A DNA stretch of 64,000 nucleotides, taken from positions 1 to 64,000 of the forward strand of contig JANQED010000179.1 in NCBI GenBank assembly GCA_028278545.1. The letters run 5' to 3'. Source of the DNA: Anaerolineales bacterium (lineage in GTDB: Bacteria; Chloroflexota; Anaerolineae; Anaerolineales; UBA11858). Below are positions 8,999 through 19,500 of this stretch, in pieces (positions within the stretch are counted from its first letter, which is position 1; every line of letters begins with the position of its first letter). The notes below the pieces were generated by a model. The model did not search any database, had not been told where the DNA came from, and saw only the letters and a list, made by a program, of their open reading frames with translations. Both the position numbers and the translations under genes were made by a program.

Positions 8999-10030
8999 AT
9001 GTCTTTCGATGTGTTTTTAGCGCAAATGAAAGAAAAACTCAGAGACGTCGTGCCTGAGCCTGAGATTTACATCAAGGCCGAGTTAGCCTATGAGATCAAT
9101 AAGTTAAAAGAAGAGAAGAACGCAGTTATCCTGGGCCACAACTATATGGAGCCAGCCTTATATCACTCGATCCCCGATTTTGTGGGCGATTCGTTGGGGC
9201 TGAGTCGAATCGCCGCGCAGACCGACAAAGACATCATCGTCTTCTGTGGGGTGCGCTTTATGGCTGAGACAGCGAAGATCCTCAGCCCGGAGAAAATGGT
9301 GTTGCTGCCAGCAAAGGAAGCGGGATGCTCACTGGCAGCCAGTATCACCGCCGAGGACGTCCGGGCGCTCCGTGCTCAATTCCCGGGAGTCCCGGTAGTG
9401 ACCTATGTCAATACCTATGCGGATGTCAAAGCCGAGAGCGATGTGTGCTGCACATCCGGTAATGCTAAAGCAGTTGTCGAATCTTTGGATGCAGAAAGGG
9501 TCATTTTCTTGCCGGATGAGTATCTGGCCGCGAATGTCGCTAAGGAGACCGGCAAGCATATCATATTCCCATCCAAGACGCAGCCAGGTTCTGATCCCAA
9601 TCTGGATTACCAGTTGATTGGCTGGCATGGCCGCTGTGAAGTCCATGAGCAATTCACGGTCCAGGATATCGAGGATGTCCGGGCGGAGTATCCGGAAGTA
9701 GTGATCCTGGCGCACCCCGAATGCAGACCGGAAGTTGTGGCCGCCTCAGATTTTGCCAGCAGCACAGCTGCCATGATCCGTTTCGTCGAAGAAACCGATG
9801 CCCCACAATTCTTGTTGCTGACCGAGTGCGCCATGGGCGATAATATCGTAGCTGCCAACCCTGAAAAAGATATGTTGCGTCTGTGCCGGGTGCGCTGCCC
9901 CCATATGAACGAGATCACCATGGAGGATACCCTGGCGGCGTTGCAGAATGATCAGTATGTCATCAATGTGCCTGAAGACATCCGCGTGCGCGCCGCGCGA
10001 GCCGTTGAGCGCATGATAGAGATTGGTTGA
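8999..10030 (+). CDS. nadA: Quinolinate synthase A
   Basis: NadA condenses iminoaspartate with dihydroxyacetone phosphate to give quinolinate and needs a [4Fe-4S] cluster. Candidate cluster cysteines are in VFCGVRFMAETAK, DVCCTSGNA and LTECAMGDN. Other family motifs are LGHNYM near the N-terminus and HPECRPEV. The start at 8999 is supported by GGAGG at 8988-8992, six bases upstream; a longer frame from 8951 lacks family similarity at its front. The protein is 343 aa, normal for the longer NadA type. NadB starts four bases after its stop. Confidence 0.96.
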   Translation: MSFDVFLAQMKEKLRDVVPEPEIYIKAELAYEINKLKEEKNAVILGHNYMEPALYHSIPDFVGDSLGLSRIAAQTDKDIIVFCGVRFMAETAKILSPEKMVLLPAKEAGCSLAASITAEDVRALRAQFPGVPVVTYVNTYADVKAESDVCCTSGNAKAVVESLDAERVIFLPDEYLAANVAKETGKHIIFPSKTQPGSDPNLDYQLIGWHGRCEVHEQFTVQDIEDVRAEYPEVVILAHPECRPEVVAASDFASSTAAMIRFVEETDAPQFLLLTECAMGDNIVAANPEKDMLRLCRVRCPHMNEITMEDTLAALQNDQYVINVPEDIRVRAARAVERMIEIG

Positions 10031-10033
10031 GTT

Positions 10034-11662
10034 ATGCAAACAGATGTTTTGGTGATAGGCAGCGGCATCGCCGGAGCAACGGCAGCGCTGCGCCTGGCTG
10101 AGGGCCGCCAGAGGCAGGTCACAGTGATAACGCAGGCGCTGGAGGCGGTCGAATCCAATTCGCTCTACGCCCAAGGGGGAATCGTAGGTCGCGGCCGTGA
10201 CGATTCTCCTGCGATATTGCAGGAAGATGTGCTAAACGCTGGCGATGGGATCTGCTTCCCAGAGGCGGTGAAGGTGCTGGCAGAAGAGGGGCCTGATCTG
10301 TTGTTAGAAGTGCTGGTCGAAAAGGCGGGCGTGGCCTTCGATCGCGACGAAGAAGATGAGTTGATCTTTGGCCTGGAAGCGGCCCATTCCAAACGCCGCA
10401 TATTGCACGTCGGTGATATGACCGGCCGCGCCATCATGGACCGCCTTATCCGGGAGCTAAAGGCCCAGCCCAATGTCGAAATCCTCACCGGCAGAACGGC
10501 GGTGGATTTGTTGACCTTTCCCCATCATGCTCTCGATCCCCTGGCCGCCTACCAGCCGCTTGCCTGCCATGGCGCCTATGTTTTCGATCAGGCCACCCAC
10601 AAAGTCAATCCGATCTTGGCTGAATATACCATCCTGGCGACTGGCGGGCTGGGACAGATATTCTTGAACACCAGCAACCCCCCTGGCGCGCGCGGGGATG
10701 GGTTGGCGATGGCCTATCGCGCCGGCGCGCGCGTGGTCAATGCCGAATATATTCAGTTCCACCCTACGACGCTACACATGCCCGGGCCAACGAAATTCCT
10801 GATCAGCGAGGCAGTGCGAGGCGAGGGGGGCGTGCTGCTGACCCCCAAAGGGGAGCCTTTCATGGAGCGCCATGCTCCCCGGTGGAAGGACCTGGCCCCG
10901 CGCGATGTGGTGGCACGCGCCATCTACTGGGAGATGCTTGAGAACGATTTCCCCTACGTGCTATTGGATATCGCTTCTCACATGCGGGCTGATGCCATCC
11001 GACAGCGTTTCCCACAAATATATGCGCGCTGTTTTGATCAAGATATCGATATTACAGAGCGGCCCATTCCGGTAGTGCCTGCGGCGCACTATTTCTGTGG
11101 GGGGGTATTAGTGGATACCTGGGGGCAGAGCACGATCCCAGGGTTGTACGCTGTGGGTGAGGTTTCCTGCACGGGTGTGCACGGCGCTAATCGTCTCGCC
11201 AGCACATCCCTCCTGGAGGGCCTGGTGTGGGGAGATCGGGCCGCGCGGCACATTCGGGAACAACTTTCAGGGGATATCGTTCGAGAAAGCGAGGTGCCCC
11301 CTTGGGATGATTCTAATTTAATCTACGACACAGACCCAACCCTGATGCAAGGAGATTTGCAGACCATCCGCAACCTGATGTGGCACTACGTGGGTTTGGT
11401 GCGCAGTGAATACCGTCTCAACCGCGCGCTGCGTGAACTTCGCCACCTCTGGCTGGAGATCGAGGATTTCTACCGCAAAACCTGCCTGTCGGATGGTCTG
11501 ATCGGGCTGCGCAACAGCATCCAGGCAGCGATGATCGTCGCCCGCGCTGCTCGACAAAACTCGATTAGCCGTGGCAGCCATTATCGAGAGGATGCCCTTG
11601 TTCGTAATAGTGCCCACGCCCCGGATGATCAAGACCTAAAACTCAGTGGGGGTATTGGTTGA
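10034..11662 (+). CDS. nadB: L-aspartate oxidase
   Basis: This FAD enzyme oxidises L-aspartate to iminoaspartate, the substrate for NadA. The FAD-binding motif VIGSGIAGATAA is at the N-terminus. SLYAQGGI, ATGGLGQIF, EYIQFHPTTL, SEAVRGEGG, the PAAHYFCGGV active-site region and GVHGANRLASTSLLEGLVWG are all clear succinate-dehydrogenase/fumarate-reductase-family signatures of NadB. The C-terminal helical domain is complete, and 542 aa is the normal length. It is the last gene of the nad operon and is followed by a hairpin between convergent genes. Confidence 0.96.
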   Translation: MQTDVLVIGSGIAGATAALRLAEGRQRQVTVITQALEAVESNSLYAQGGIVGRGRDDSPAILQEDVLNAGDGICFPEAVKVLAEEGPDLLLEVLVEKAGVAFDRDEEDELIFGLEAAHSKRRILHVGDMTGRAIMDRLIRELKAQPNVEILTGRTAVDLLTFPHHALDPLAAYQPLACHGAYVFDQATHKVNPILAEYTILATGGLGQIFLNTSNPPGARGDGLAMAYRAGARVVNAEYIQFHPTTLHMPGPTKFLISEAVRGEGGVLLTPKGEPFMERHAPRWKDLAPRDVVARAIYWEMLENDFPYVLLDIASHMRADAIRQRFPQIYARCFDQDIDITERPIPVVPAAHYFCGGVLVDTWGQSTIPGLYAVGEVSCTGVHGANRLASTSLLEGLVWGDRAARHIREQLSGDIVRESEVPPWDDSNLIYDTDPTLMQGDLQTIRNLMWHYVGLVRSEYRLNRALRELRHLWLEIEDFYRKTCLSDGLIGLRNSIQAAMIVARAARQNSISRGSHYREDALVRNSAHAPDDQDLKLSGGIG

Positions 11663-11672
11663 GCAGACCGCC

Positions 11673-11702
11673 GACGGCAAACTACAGACAGCGTTTGCCG
11701 TC
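11673..11702. terminator. Hairpin between convergent nadB and glpK
   Basis: GACGGCAAAC at 11673-11682 pairs perfectly with GTTTGCCGTC at 11693-11702 across a 10-base loop. It fills the 48-base gap between two convergent genes. There is no T-run, so it may be a weak bidirectional terminator or an mRNA 3' stabiliser. Confidence 0.55.
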
Positions 11703-11710
11703 AGCATCGG

Positions 11711-13228
11711 TCATTCAAGCCAGTCAAACGTCCGTGTGACGGCCTTTTTCCATCCTTGATACAATCTAGCGCGGGTGCCAGCATCCATCTCCGGCTCCCA
11801 GGTTTTATCGACCTGCCAATTTGAGCGCAAATCATCCGGGTTATCCCAGAATCCCACCGCTAACCCAGCCGCGTATGCTGCTCCCAAAGCGGTTGTCTCG
11901 GCAATCTGTGGGCGCACAACGGGGACACCGAGGATATCGGCCTGGAACTGCATCAACAGCTCGTTGGCGACCATGCCGCCATCCACTTTGAGCGTTTGCA
12001 GTTCTACCCCCGAGTCTTGCTGCATGGCGTCGAGCACTTCGCGTGTCTGGTACGCAGAGGCTTCTAACGTGGCGCGGGCGATGTGCCCTTTGTTGATGTA
12101 ACGCGTCATACCGACGATGGCGCCGCGCGCGTCGGAGCGCCAGTAGGGGGCAAAGAGGCCTGAGAACGCCGGGACAAAATAGATGCCGCCGTTATCTTGG
12201 ACGGAATTAGCCAGTTCTTCAACTTCAGGCGCGCTCTTGATGATGCCCAGGTTATCCCGCAGCCACTGGACCAAGGCGCCGGTGATGGCGATAGAACCTT
12301 CTAAGGCGTAGACGGCTGGTTGAGTGCCAAATTGGTAACCCAGGGTAGTGAGCAAGCCGCTCTCGGAGGGGATGATCTGCGTACCGGTGTTGAGCAGCAT
12401 GAAGCAGCCCGTGCCGTAGGTGTTTTTGGCCTCGCCGAGGCTGAAACAAGTCTGGCCGACCAGGGCGGCTTGCTGGTCTCCCAGGTCGCCGCACACGGGG
12501 ATAGATGCCCCGAAGGGGCCACCGGAAGCTGTAGCCCCCCAGGTTCCAGGGTCGCTGGAGGGCACGATTTTTGGGAGCATCCCCCGCGGGATGCCAAATA
12601 TCCCTAAGATTTCGTCATCCCAATCCAGGGTCTTTATGTTCATCAACAGGGTGCGGCTGGCGTTGGTGACGTCGGTGACGTGTGCACCGGTCAGATTCCA
12701 GATCAGCCAGGTGTCGATGTTGCCAAAGATGGCATCGCCGCGTTCAGCCACAGCGCGCAGGCCGGCGACGTTTTCCAGCATCCATTTGATTTTAGGGCCG
12801 GAGAAATAGGTGGCCAGAGGCAGGCCAGTTTGAGGGCGGAAGCGATCTTGATCGCTGCCCGTGGTGGACGAAGTCGAAGCATCGGACGCCAGCTCGTCGC
12901 AGATGTCTTTTGTGCGGGTGTCTTGCCAGACGATGGCGTTGTAGTAAGGTTTCCCGGTCTTGCGATCCCATACCAGGGTGGTTTCGCGTTGGTTGGTAAT
13001 GCCTACCGCCCCAATTTCGGAAGGGTGGATATTCGCCTTCTTGATGGCCCCCTGGATGACTTCCTGGGTACGTTCCCAAATCTCCAATGGGTCGTGCTCC
13101 ACCCAACCCGGCTGGGGGTAAATCTGTTCATGCTCTTTTTGGTCGACGCTGACCACTTCTCCAGGGTGGTTGAAAAGCATGCAGCGGGTGCTGGTGGTGC
13201 CTTGGTCGATTGCGGCGATATACTTCAT
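11711..13228 (-). CDS. glpK: Glycerol kinase
   Basis: GlpK phosphorylates glycerol to sn-glycerol-3-phosphate in the cytoplasm, giving the substrate of the GlpAB/GlpC complex encoded 7 kb away. FGGY-kinase signatures are complete: [10 protein letters not shown] at the N-terminal phosphate loop, [52 protein letters not shown] and a C-terminal [16 protein letters not shown]. At 505 aa it matches the usual length. GGAGG lies upstream of the ATG. A short serine/threonine-rich insertion (about 115-124, [12 protein letters not shown]) is slightly unusual. It follows the M20 peptidase gene by 33 bases on the same strand. No glpF-type facilitator is in the window. Confidence 0.96.
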   Translation of the reverse strand: MKYIAAIDQGTTSTRCMLFNHPGEVVSVDQKEHEQIYPQPGWVEHDPLEIWERTQEVIQGAIKKANIHPSEIGAVGITNQRETTLVWDRKTGKPYYNAIVWQDTRTKDICDELASDASTSSTTGSDQDRFRPQTGLPLATYFSGPKIKWMLENVAGLRAVAERGDAIFGNIDTWLIWNLTGAHVTDVTNASRTLLMNIKTLDWDDEILGIFGIPRGMLPKIVPSSDPGTWGATASGGPFGASIPVCGDLGDQQAALVGQTCFSLGEAKNTYGTGCFMLLNTGTQIIPSESGLLTTLGYQFGTQPAVYALEGSIAITGALVQWLRDNLGIIKSAPEVEELANSVQDNGGIYFVPAFSGLFAPYWRSDARGAIVGMTRYINKGHIARATLEASAYQTREVLDAMQQDSGVELQTLKVDGGMVANELLMQFQADILGVPVVRPQIAETTALGAAYAAGLAVGFWDNPDDLRSNWQVDKTWEPEMDAGTRARLYQGWKKAVTRTFDWLE

Positions 13229-13261
13229 GATTCGTGGCCCTCCGGTTCGACAATAGAGTGG

Positions 13262-14497
13262 TTATCGCTTTGCCTGTTCAATCAGCTTTAGAATGCCCAA
13301 TGTATTCAGTAAAGCTTTGGGGACAAAAGAAGAACGGTTGACAAATTCTTGATCTTTGCCTTCCTCGGGGCTGCGCTCGGAACAGTGGGCATTGGCCCCA
13401 TAGGGTCCCAGTCCATCGATGGTCGGGAGGGTATGCCACAGGGCGTTGCCGTCGCTCAGGCCGCCGCGTTCTTCTCGGTGAATAGAGATGCCTAATGGTT
13501 CAGCGGCCTCTTTCCAGACCTGAAGAAGCTTTTCGGTGCCCGAGTTGGACGGCCAAGGGGCGGATTGGTCGGTCAATTCGATATTGACTTTGCAATCGTA
13601 ACTCCCGTTGGCGCTGGAGACCTCAGCTAAGTTTTGGAGCGCTAATATGTTCTCGACACCTGCATCGAACACCTCGGGGTCGAAGGTGCGCATTTCGACT
13701 TTGGCCTCGGCGTAGTGAGGCACGCGGTTGACCACACTACCTCCTGCGACTGTGCCGACATTGTAGGTCAGGTGTTTGCTGTAATCTGTGAGGGCGGCGA
13801 TCTGTTGGATCGTATGGGCCATTTGCACGATGGCGTTGGCCCCTTCTGGGTGGTTTGAACCCGCATGAGCCCCTTTGCCGTGTGCCGTCACAGCGAAAGT
13901 AGCCCGACCTTTGCGAGCAGTGACCAATTGAAAGAAGCTGTCGCCGCGCACACCGGCCTCGAAAACCAGGGCAGCTAACGTTTTCCCGGTGAGGCGCTCT
14001 AAGCACAGCGCACCAAAGTCATCGGAGAGCCTCTCTTCGGCAGCGTTGACCAAGATGCTCCAGTTGATCTCTTCAAATATCTCGGGGGCGGTAACTCTTA
14101 GAGCGTCCAGCATCATGTAGATCATCACCGTGCCGCCCTTGATATCATTCGTGCCGGGGCCGTAGATGCGATCGTCTTCTTCGCGCCAGCGAAAGTCATT
14201 TGCGGCCTCTTCCTCGGGTGGGAATACCGTGTCCAGATGGGAGATCATCCCAATCCTAAGATTGGATGTTCCCGGCTTGGTCAAGATGAGGTGTTTGGCA
14301 TAGGCTGGGTTCTTGGCCTGCACGTGCTCGGCCTGGAATCCGAGGGCTGTGAAGGCCTCAGCAGTCAATTGGCCCAGTTGGTTCACCCCAGCGGTATTTT
14401 CCGTGAAGCTGTTTATCTCGACCATCCTTCTCAGAAGTTCCATGTATTGAGGAAGGTGTGCTTCGAGATGGGATTGAATTTCTTGGGGCGTCGGCAT
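13262..14497 (-). CDS. M20-family metallopeptidase (carboxypeptidase G2-like)
   Basis: A 411-aa zinc-dependent peptidase or amidohydrolase. Likely metal ligands are the His of SHLDTVFP, the Asp of GPGTNDIKGG, the Glu pair of AAEERLSDD and the His near the end in GANAHCSE. The dimerisation domain with GKGAHAGSNHPEGANAI lies in the middle. The ATG at 14497 is chosen because GGAGG lies directly upstream; a frame from 14515 adds six residues. Family members cleave C-terminal glutamate, dipeptides or N-acyl amino acids, and the sequence does not settle the substrate. No signal peptide is evident. Confidence 0.85.
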   Translation of the reverse strand: MPTPQEIQSHLEAHLPQYMELLRRMVEINSFTENTAGVNQLGQLTAEAFTALGFQAEHVQAKNPAYAKHLILTKPGTSNLRIGMISHLDTVFPPEEEAANDFRWREEDDRIYGPGTNDIKGGTVMIYMMLDALRVTAPEIFEEINWSILVNAAEERLSDDFGALCLERLTGKTLAALVFEAGVRGDSFFQLVTARKGRATFAVTAHGKGAHAGSNHPEGANAIVQMAHTIQQIAALTDYSKHLTYNVGTVAGGSVVNRVPHYAEAKVEMRTFDPEVFDAGVENILALQNLAEVSSANGSYDCKVNIELTDQSAPWPSNSGTEKLLQVWKEAAEPLGISIHREERGGLSDGNALWHTLPTIDGLGPYGANAHCSERSPEEGKDQEFVNRSSFVPKALLNTLGILKLIEQAKR

Positions 14498-14533
14498 TAT
14501 TCCTCCGAGACGCAATCGGTCTGTGTCTGTTGA

Positions 14534-15298
14534 TTAAATGTTAGTTTGTGCCAGGAATCTCAACGTCACTTCGGCAACTTGGTCGAGTTCGTGGTCGAGG
14601 ATGACAACGTGAGATGAGTTTTCCATAAAATGGACCTCTTTCACCGTTGAGCGCACTCGACCTGCAATCTTACCTGGAATTTCAGGTGGCACCCATGCAT
14701 CGAGACGGCCTTGAACGATCAAGATGGGCCGCCGAATCATGGGGAGTCGTCGCCAAACCTGTCGTTGTAAGCGCAGTAATTGTATTGTACCCCGCAAGGG
14801 ATTTTCCCGGTAACCTTGCCAGGGCAGGTCATCCTCACCGAGGTCTTTCGGAACGGAAGTGATAAAGGGAGCGAACACATAGAGCTTGACTTTGTCCAAC
14901 CAATTGAGTGACAAATCCATTGCCGGCGCGTAAGCCAATATGCCGCTGACTTCAGGGTGCTGGCTGGCAAGATAGAGCGCCAACACTGCCCCAGTCGATT
15001 CCCCGCCCACGAAGACCGCATCGCAGCGCTGGCTGATCTCTTGATAAACGTCTATCGCTGTGTCCAGCCAATCCTTCCAGGTGAAGCGGTTGACGTCTTT
15101 GGGGGTAGTGCCGTGCCCTGGGAGCAAAGGGCCAGAGACGGTATACCCCTTGGTGTGGAGGCGCTTCGCCAGGGGGCGTACCTCAGCGGTCGTGGCGGTG
15201 AAACCGTGGATGAGCAAAATCCCGGTTGGGCCGGCCTGCCAATAAAATGGTTCGCCTGGAAGGTGGGGGTTCTTCAGATGGGGGTTTCTCTGTGTCAT
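14534..15298 (-). CDS. Alpha/beta hydrolase, S33/monoacylglycerol-lipase-like
   Basis: A 254-aa hydrolase with the oxyanion motif LLIHGFTAT, the nucleophile elbow GGESTGA (Ser), a late Asp in QGRLDAWVP and a catalytic His in ENSSHVV. It resembles bacterial carboxylesterases and monoglyceride lipases. Its ATG overlaps the stop of the upstream nuclease gene (ATGA), so the two are probably translated together; this overlap decides the start over a frame beginning 20 codons earlier. A lipase releasing glycerol would suit the nearby glpK, but that is inference. Confidence 0.82.
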   Translation of the reverse strand: MTQRNPHLKNPHLPGEPFYWQAGPTGILLIHGFTATTAEVRPLAKRLHTKGYTVSGPLLPGHGTTPKDVNRFTWKDWLDTAIDVYQEISQRCDAVFVGGESTGAVLALYLASQHPEVSGILAYAPAMDLSLNWLDKVKLYVFAPFITSVPKDLGEDDLPWQGYRENPLRGTIQLLRLQRQVWRRLPMIRRPILIVQGRLDAWVPPEIPGKIAGRVRSTVKEVHFMENSSHVVILDHELDQVAEVTLRFLAQTNI

Positions 15299-16533
15299 AG
15301 GTCTTTGGTCATCTTGCGTTCCAGGCGTGCCAGCCGGTATTCTAATTCGGGAAGCCATTGACCGCGCTCGAAATCAGGATATTCTGAGGCGGAAACGATC
15401 TCGATTGCCTGGCGAGTCCAGCGCGAAGCTTCAGCAAAATCGCGCCGTTTGTGCTCAAGAACTTTTGCCAGTTCGATATGAGCGAATATCAGCCCTTCTG
15501 CGGCGGCTTGCTGCCAGAGTTCCATAGCTTGATCCACGTCGCCGCGTTTTTTGTGCAGGAAAGATAACTGTTCCACCGCCTTCCAATAGGCTTCGTGAGG
15601 GAGGTCATCGCGGATCAGGCCATGAGTGTATATCTCAATGGCTGTGTCTACGGAACCCAGGTCAGCGTACAGCTTGCCAATAGCGATCAGGTCTAAGCCG
15701 TGCTCAACGCTGCCGCTCAGCGGATTGGCCAACAGCATCGACATGTGATTGAGCAGCGCTGCCAGGGAGACGACGTCTATTTCATTGTGGTAGAAGACCC
15801 CCAGCAAGGGCCGTGCATCACCGGTGTGCAGATAGTCGAAATACAGGTCGGCGATCATCCAGCCGGGGACGTCCTGTTGGGAGCGAGTGACGCCTAAGAT
15901 CCTGGCTTCCAAATCACCTAAGGCACGGCTGGGCAAACGTGCCCGCCACAGCCGGCGCGCTAGATGCAGTAAATCGAGGTGTCCGGCGTCTTTTAGCGGC
16001 GGCGGCCAGCCGTTGATAATGTAGCGGCTGTTGAGCAGCGGGATATCGAAGGCTTTGCCGTTGAAACTGACGATGGCCTCACAGGGGGCAACAAACTGTT
16101 CCAGGGCGGCTAATTGAGCGGTCTCTTCCCCCGGGTCGCGCAGGAAGAACTGGCACAGGTGGAATTCATCTCCCTCGAAGCGGCCTGCCCCGATCAAGAA
16201 GGTGTACGTCCCCGTGCCGCCGGCGAGGCCGGTGGTTTCGGTGTCGATGAAGACGAATTGCTCCAAATCAAGATCGGCCAGTCCAGGCTGGCGCGCCCAG
16301 GCTGCGATGATCTCTAAGGGGGCATCACCTCTCAAGGGAACAGACCCCTGCCGAAAGTCGGCCTGGTAGCGGGCCTCGACGACAAAGGTCTCTCCCTGGG
16401 GTGTGGATTGCCACTTCCCAGCCAGCACCCCCTCAATGGGATAGTCGTCCCGCCGAGGTGTCGTTTTCGGGGAGGGTTCTTTAATACCTAGGTCAACGCC
16501 CAGGGATTTGAGTTTGTCTGCGAGGGAAGGCAT
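15295..16533 (-). CDS. YprB-like RNase H-fold exonuclease with C-terminal TPR-like repeats
   Basis: The 412-aa protein has a DEDD-type 3'-5' exonuclease core: FIDTETTGL (motif I, about residues 93-101), SFNGKAFDIPLL (motif II) and HNEIDVVSL (motif III). This matches the YprB/ribonuclease H-like domain. About 150 C-terminal residues form helical repeats resembling TPR or Sel1 units (GKLYADLGSVDTAIEIY, FLHKKRGDVDQAMELW). The nucleic acid target is unknown. It is coupled by a 4-base overlap to the downstream hydrolase gene. Confidence 0.8.
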   Translation of the reverse strand: MPSLADKLKSLGVDLGIKEPSPKTTPRRDDYPIEGVLAGKWQSTPQGETFVVEARYQADFRQGSVPLRGDAPLEIIAAWARQPGLADLDLEQFVFIDTETTGLAGGTGTYTFLIGAGRFEGDEFHLCQFFLRDPGEETAQLAALEQFVAPCEAIVSFNGKAFDIPLLNSRYIINGWPPPLKDAGHLDLLHLARRLWRARLPSRALGDLEARILGVTRSQQDVPGWMIADLYFDYLHTGDARPLLGVFYHNEIDVVSLAALLNHMSMLLANPLSGSVEHGLDLIAIGKLYADLGSVDTAIEIYTHGLIRDDLPHEAYWKAVEQLSFLHKKRGDVDQAMELWQQAAAEGLIFAHIELAKVLEHKRRDFAEASRWTRQAIEIVSASEYPDFERGQWLPELEYRLARLERKMTKDL

Positions 16534-16554
16534 ACAAAGAAGGTAAATAATTCT

Positions 16555-19500
16555 TTAGACGGCTTCCAATAGCTTCTCTACCTGATATCCCGACTTAACC
16601 GCAGCATCTTTTAGTTTGTTGATGACATCCTGGTGAGCCCGAGTCTTTTTGGTTTTTTCTTTCCTGCTCAAATCGCGATCAGCCATTGTGGATATGACCG
16701 CGACCGCCAGCATCCAGTGCAGGAACTGGTCGAAGGCTTCTTTGTTGAACCACAGGATGCCCTGGAAGCGGTTGATCCGCAGCAGGCGCTGAATGTCATC
16801 GTCGCGCAGCCAGGTTTGCAGGAGCTGTGAAGCCTGATCGGACTTGGAGGGGGTTGTCTGCCCCCAGCCTTGATGGGCGACCATTACCTTGACACCCGTG
16901 ACGGCATCACCGGCCGCATCGGCCTCTAAACCCAGGTCTTCCAGGGTCTGGTGGATGATCTTTCCAAGCAGCCAATCGTCGAGCCAACTGCGTCCTCTCT
17001 CGGCGAATTCGTGCTCGTCGGTGGCTTTGCCCAGGTTGTGGGTGAATAGCCAGCCAAAGAGCGTCCCCCAAAAGAGCATATCCTCCTCCGAGGGGTCGAG
17101 CCAGGCCAGAAGGGGGTCAAGATCAACCCCTTTGGGGGCGGGCAATTGTTCGGGGAGCAGTGCCAGCCCCAAGGCCGATTCCAACTTCTGGCAGACTTCT
17201 CCGGCCAGATCATCTTTATCGAAATCCGCGTTGGTGATCTGCTCGATCTCGCTCAGCAGATGGATCATTTTTTGCTCGATTTCGTCCACAACGGCTTGAA
17301 TGTTGGGCTGTGTTGATTTGCCAATGGTGGAACGATTTTCTAGCAGCCATGTGAACATGTTAGGATTGACCAACTCTCGGAATGGGTAGTGCAGGGGCTG
17401 TAGCAATATCTCCTGCATGGCTTCTTCCATGTTGGGGACACCGCGGCCCTTCAGGTATTGATTGAGTTGAGCGTACTGCCCCCATTCGTTGTCATCGACC
17501 TCTCGGAAATCGAGGAAAACGTGGTATTTATAGGCCCCCAGTTCAATGTAGAGACCGTTCTCATGGAAGTCGTGGTTGCTGCGGATGAACTCTAATTCGC
17601 TGATCTGGTCACGGAAGATGGTGAACGTGTTTTTCCCCTTCTTTAATCCCAGCCCATCGCCGAGATTGCTCTGTAGCAACCGATCTTTGGCTTTGTCTCG
17701 GAAGGCGGCGGAGGTTTTGACCCATCCACGGGTGTCGGCCCAGCGGTTGTGGTAGATCACCAGCGAGGGTTCACCGCCCGTCCGGTTGGAATAAGCGAAG
17801 ACGTTCTCGTCCACACGGCTGTTAGGGGTGTAGAAATCGTAGAGGAAAAAGGTTTCGACCTCAGCGAATTGGCTGCGACGATGAAAGAGGGGGAAGACCT
17901 CCCGTTCGTGGCGTGCGATCAGCTGGCTGTCTGGGTATTCTTCCCAATAGGCGCGATGGTATTCCATACCGTATTTCTCGTGGTAGCCTTCTGCTTGCCC
18001 GTGACCGAACATGGGCAGGCCGGGCATGGTCGCCAACATAGTGCAGACCCCGAAATATTTGTCATCGCCGCCGAATTGAGCGATGGCGGTCTCTTCATCG
18101 GGGTTGTTCATGAAGTTGACGTAGCGCTTGAGAACTTGTGGGTCGAATTCGAGGGTGTTTTTGATCAGTTGGCGGTATTCGGCGTTCTTCTCATCGCGCA
18201 GCATGTTCATAAAGGCGCTGTTGTAAACGCGGTGCATCCCCAGGGTGCGTACGAAATAACCCTCCATCATCCAGAAAGCCTCGGCTAAAAGGAGGGTGTC
18301 GGGGATCTCCTGGGCGACGCGGTCGACGACTTCGCGCCAGAATTCCACGGGGATGGCTTTGTCGAATTGATTGCGGGTGATTCCGTACTCGGCCCGGGAG
18401 GGGATATCCCCACCGGAGCCAGGCTCGGGGAACCACAGGCGCTGGAAGTGCTTCTTGGCCAGGGTCATGGCGGCGTCGAAGCGGATGATGGGGAATTTGC
18501 GCGCCACGTGCAAGATGGTTTGGATAACTGCCTCACGCACCTCGGGGTTGAGAAAATCTAACTGTGCAGTATCGTTCCAGGGCATGGCAGTGCCATCATT
18601 GCCGTGGTAGATATATTTTGTGTCGCCGGTCCAGTTGTCAACGCGCTTGAAAACCACCGCGGCGTCGCTGCGAGAATAATAGTGGTCTTCCAGGTAGATG
18701 CCCACGCGCTGGTCTTGGGAGAGATTCTCGCCGTCGAAAGAGTAGGTGGGGAATGGGGAATGATCCGATGAGATGAACCAATCGGGGCGTTCGACCACCC
18801 ATTTGGAATAGATGCCGACGTGGTTGGGCACCATATCGGCGGCCAAGCGGATTCCCCGCTGCCAGGCCCGGTGACGCAGGTTCAAATAGGCTTCTTCACC
18901 GCCGAGGTCGTTGGCGATAACATAATCGTAGAGGGAATACGCTGAGGAAACCGCATCGGGGTTGCCGCAAAGCTGTTTGATGCGCTGTGAGGCGGGGCTG
19001 CGCTCCCACAGGCCGATCAACCACAAACCGGTGAAGCCCCACCGGGCCAGCTTGTCGAGTTCCTCGTCGGGAACCTGGTCGAGCTTTTTGACCGGGCGGT
19101 GATATTCTTTAGATAGCTGATCTAACCAGACATAGACGTTCTTGGCGATCAGCACCAGGCGCGGCATCCAGTCGCTATCGGCGCTGAAACGTTCCTCTTC
19201 AGGGTAATCCGCGCTGGTTTGAAATTCAGGCACGAGGGATGGGCCGGGTCCGAAGAAAACCGGTTTGTCTTCCTCTTTTATAGAGTCTACGCTCTTCAAG
19301 AGGCGCTGGAGGAATTGGCCCATGACGCCCCCCCAGCGCTCCCGAATGAAATCTAACTGACCGGTGAGGGAATGGGGCGAAGCCAGGGCAGGGGCTCGCA
19401 ACAGTTGGATCAGGGTTTGGTTGTCTGACCCAAAAGTGGGTTGTGTCGCATAGAATTCGTGTAGCTGATTGATGATCTGCGGGTATACGGTGTGCTTTTC

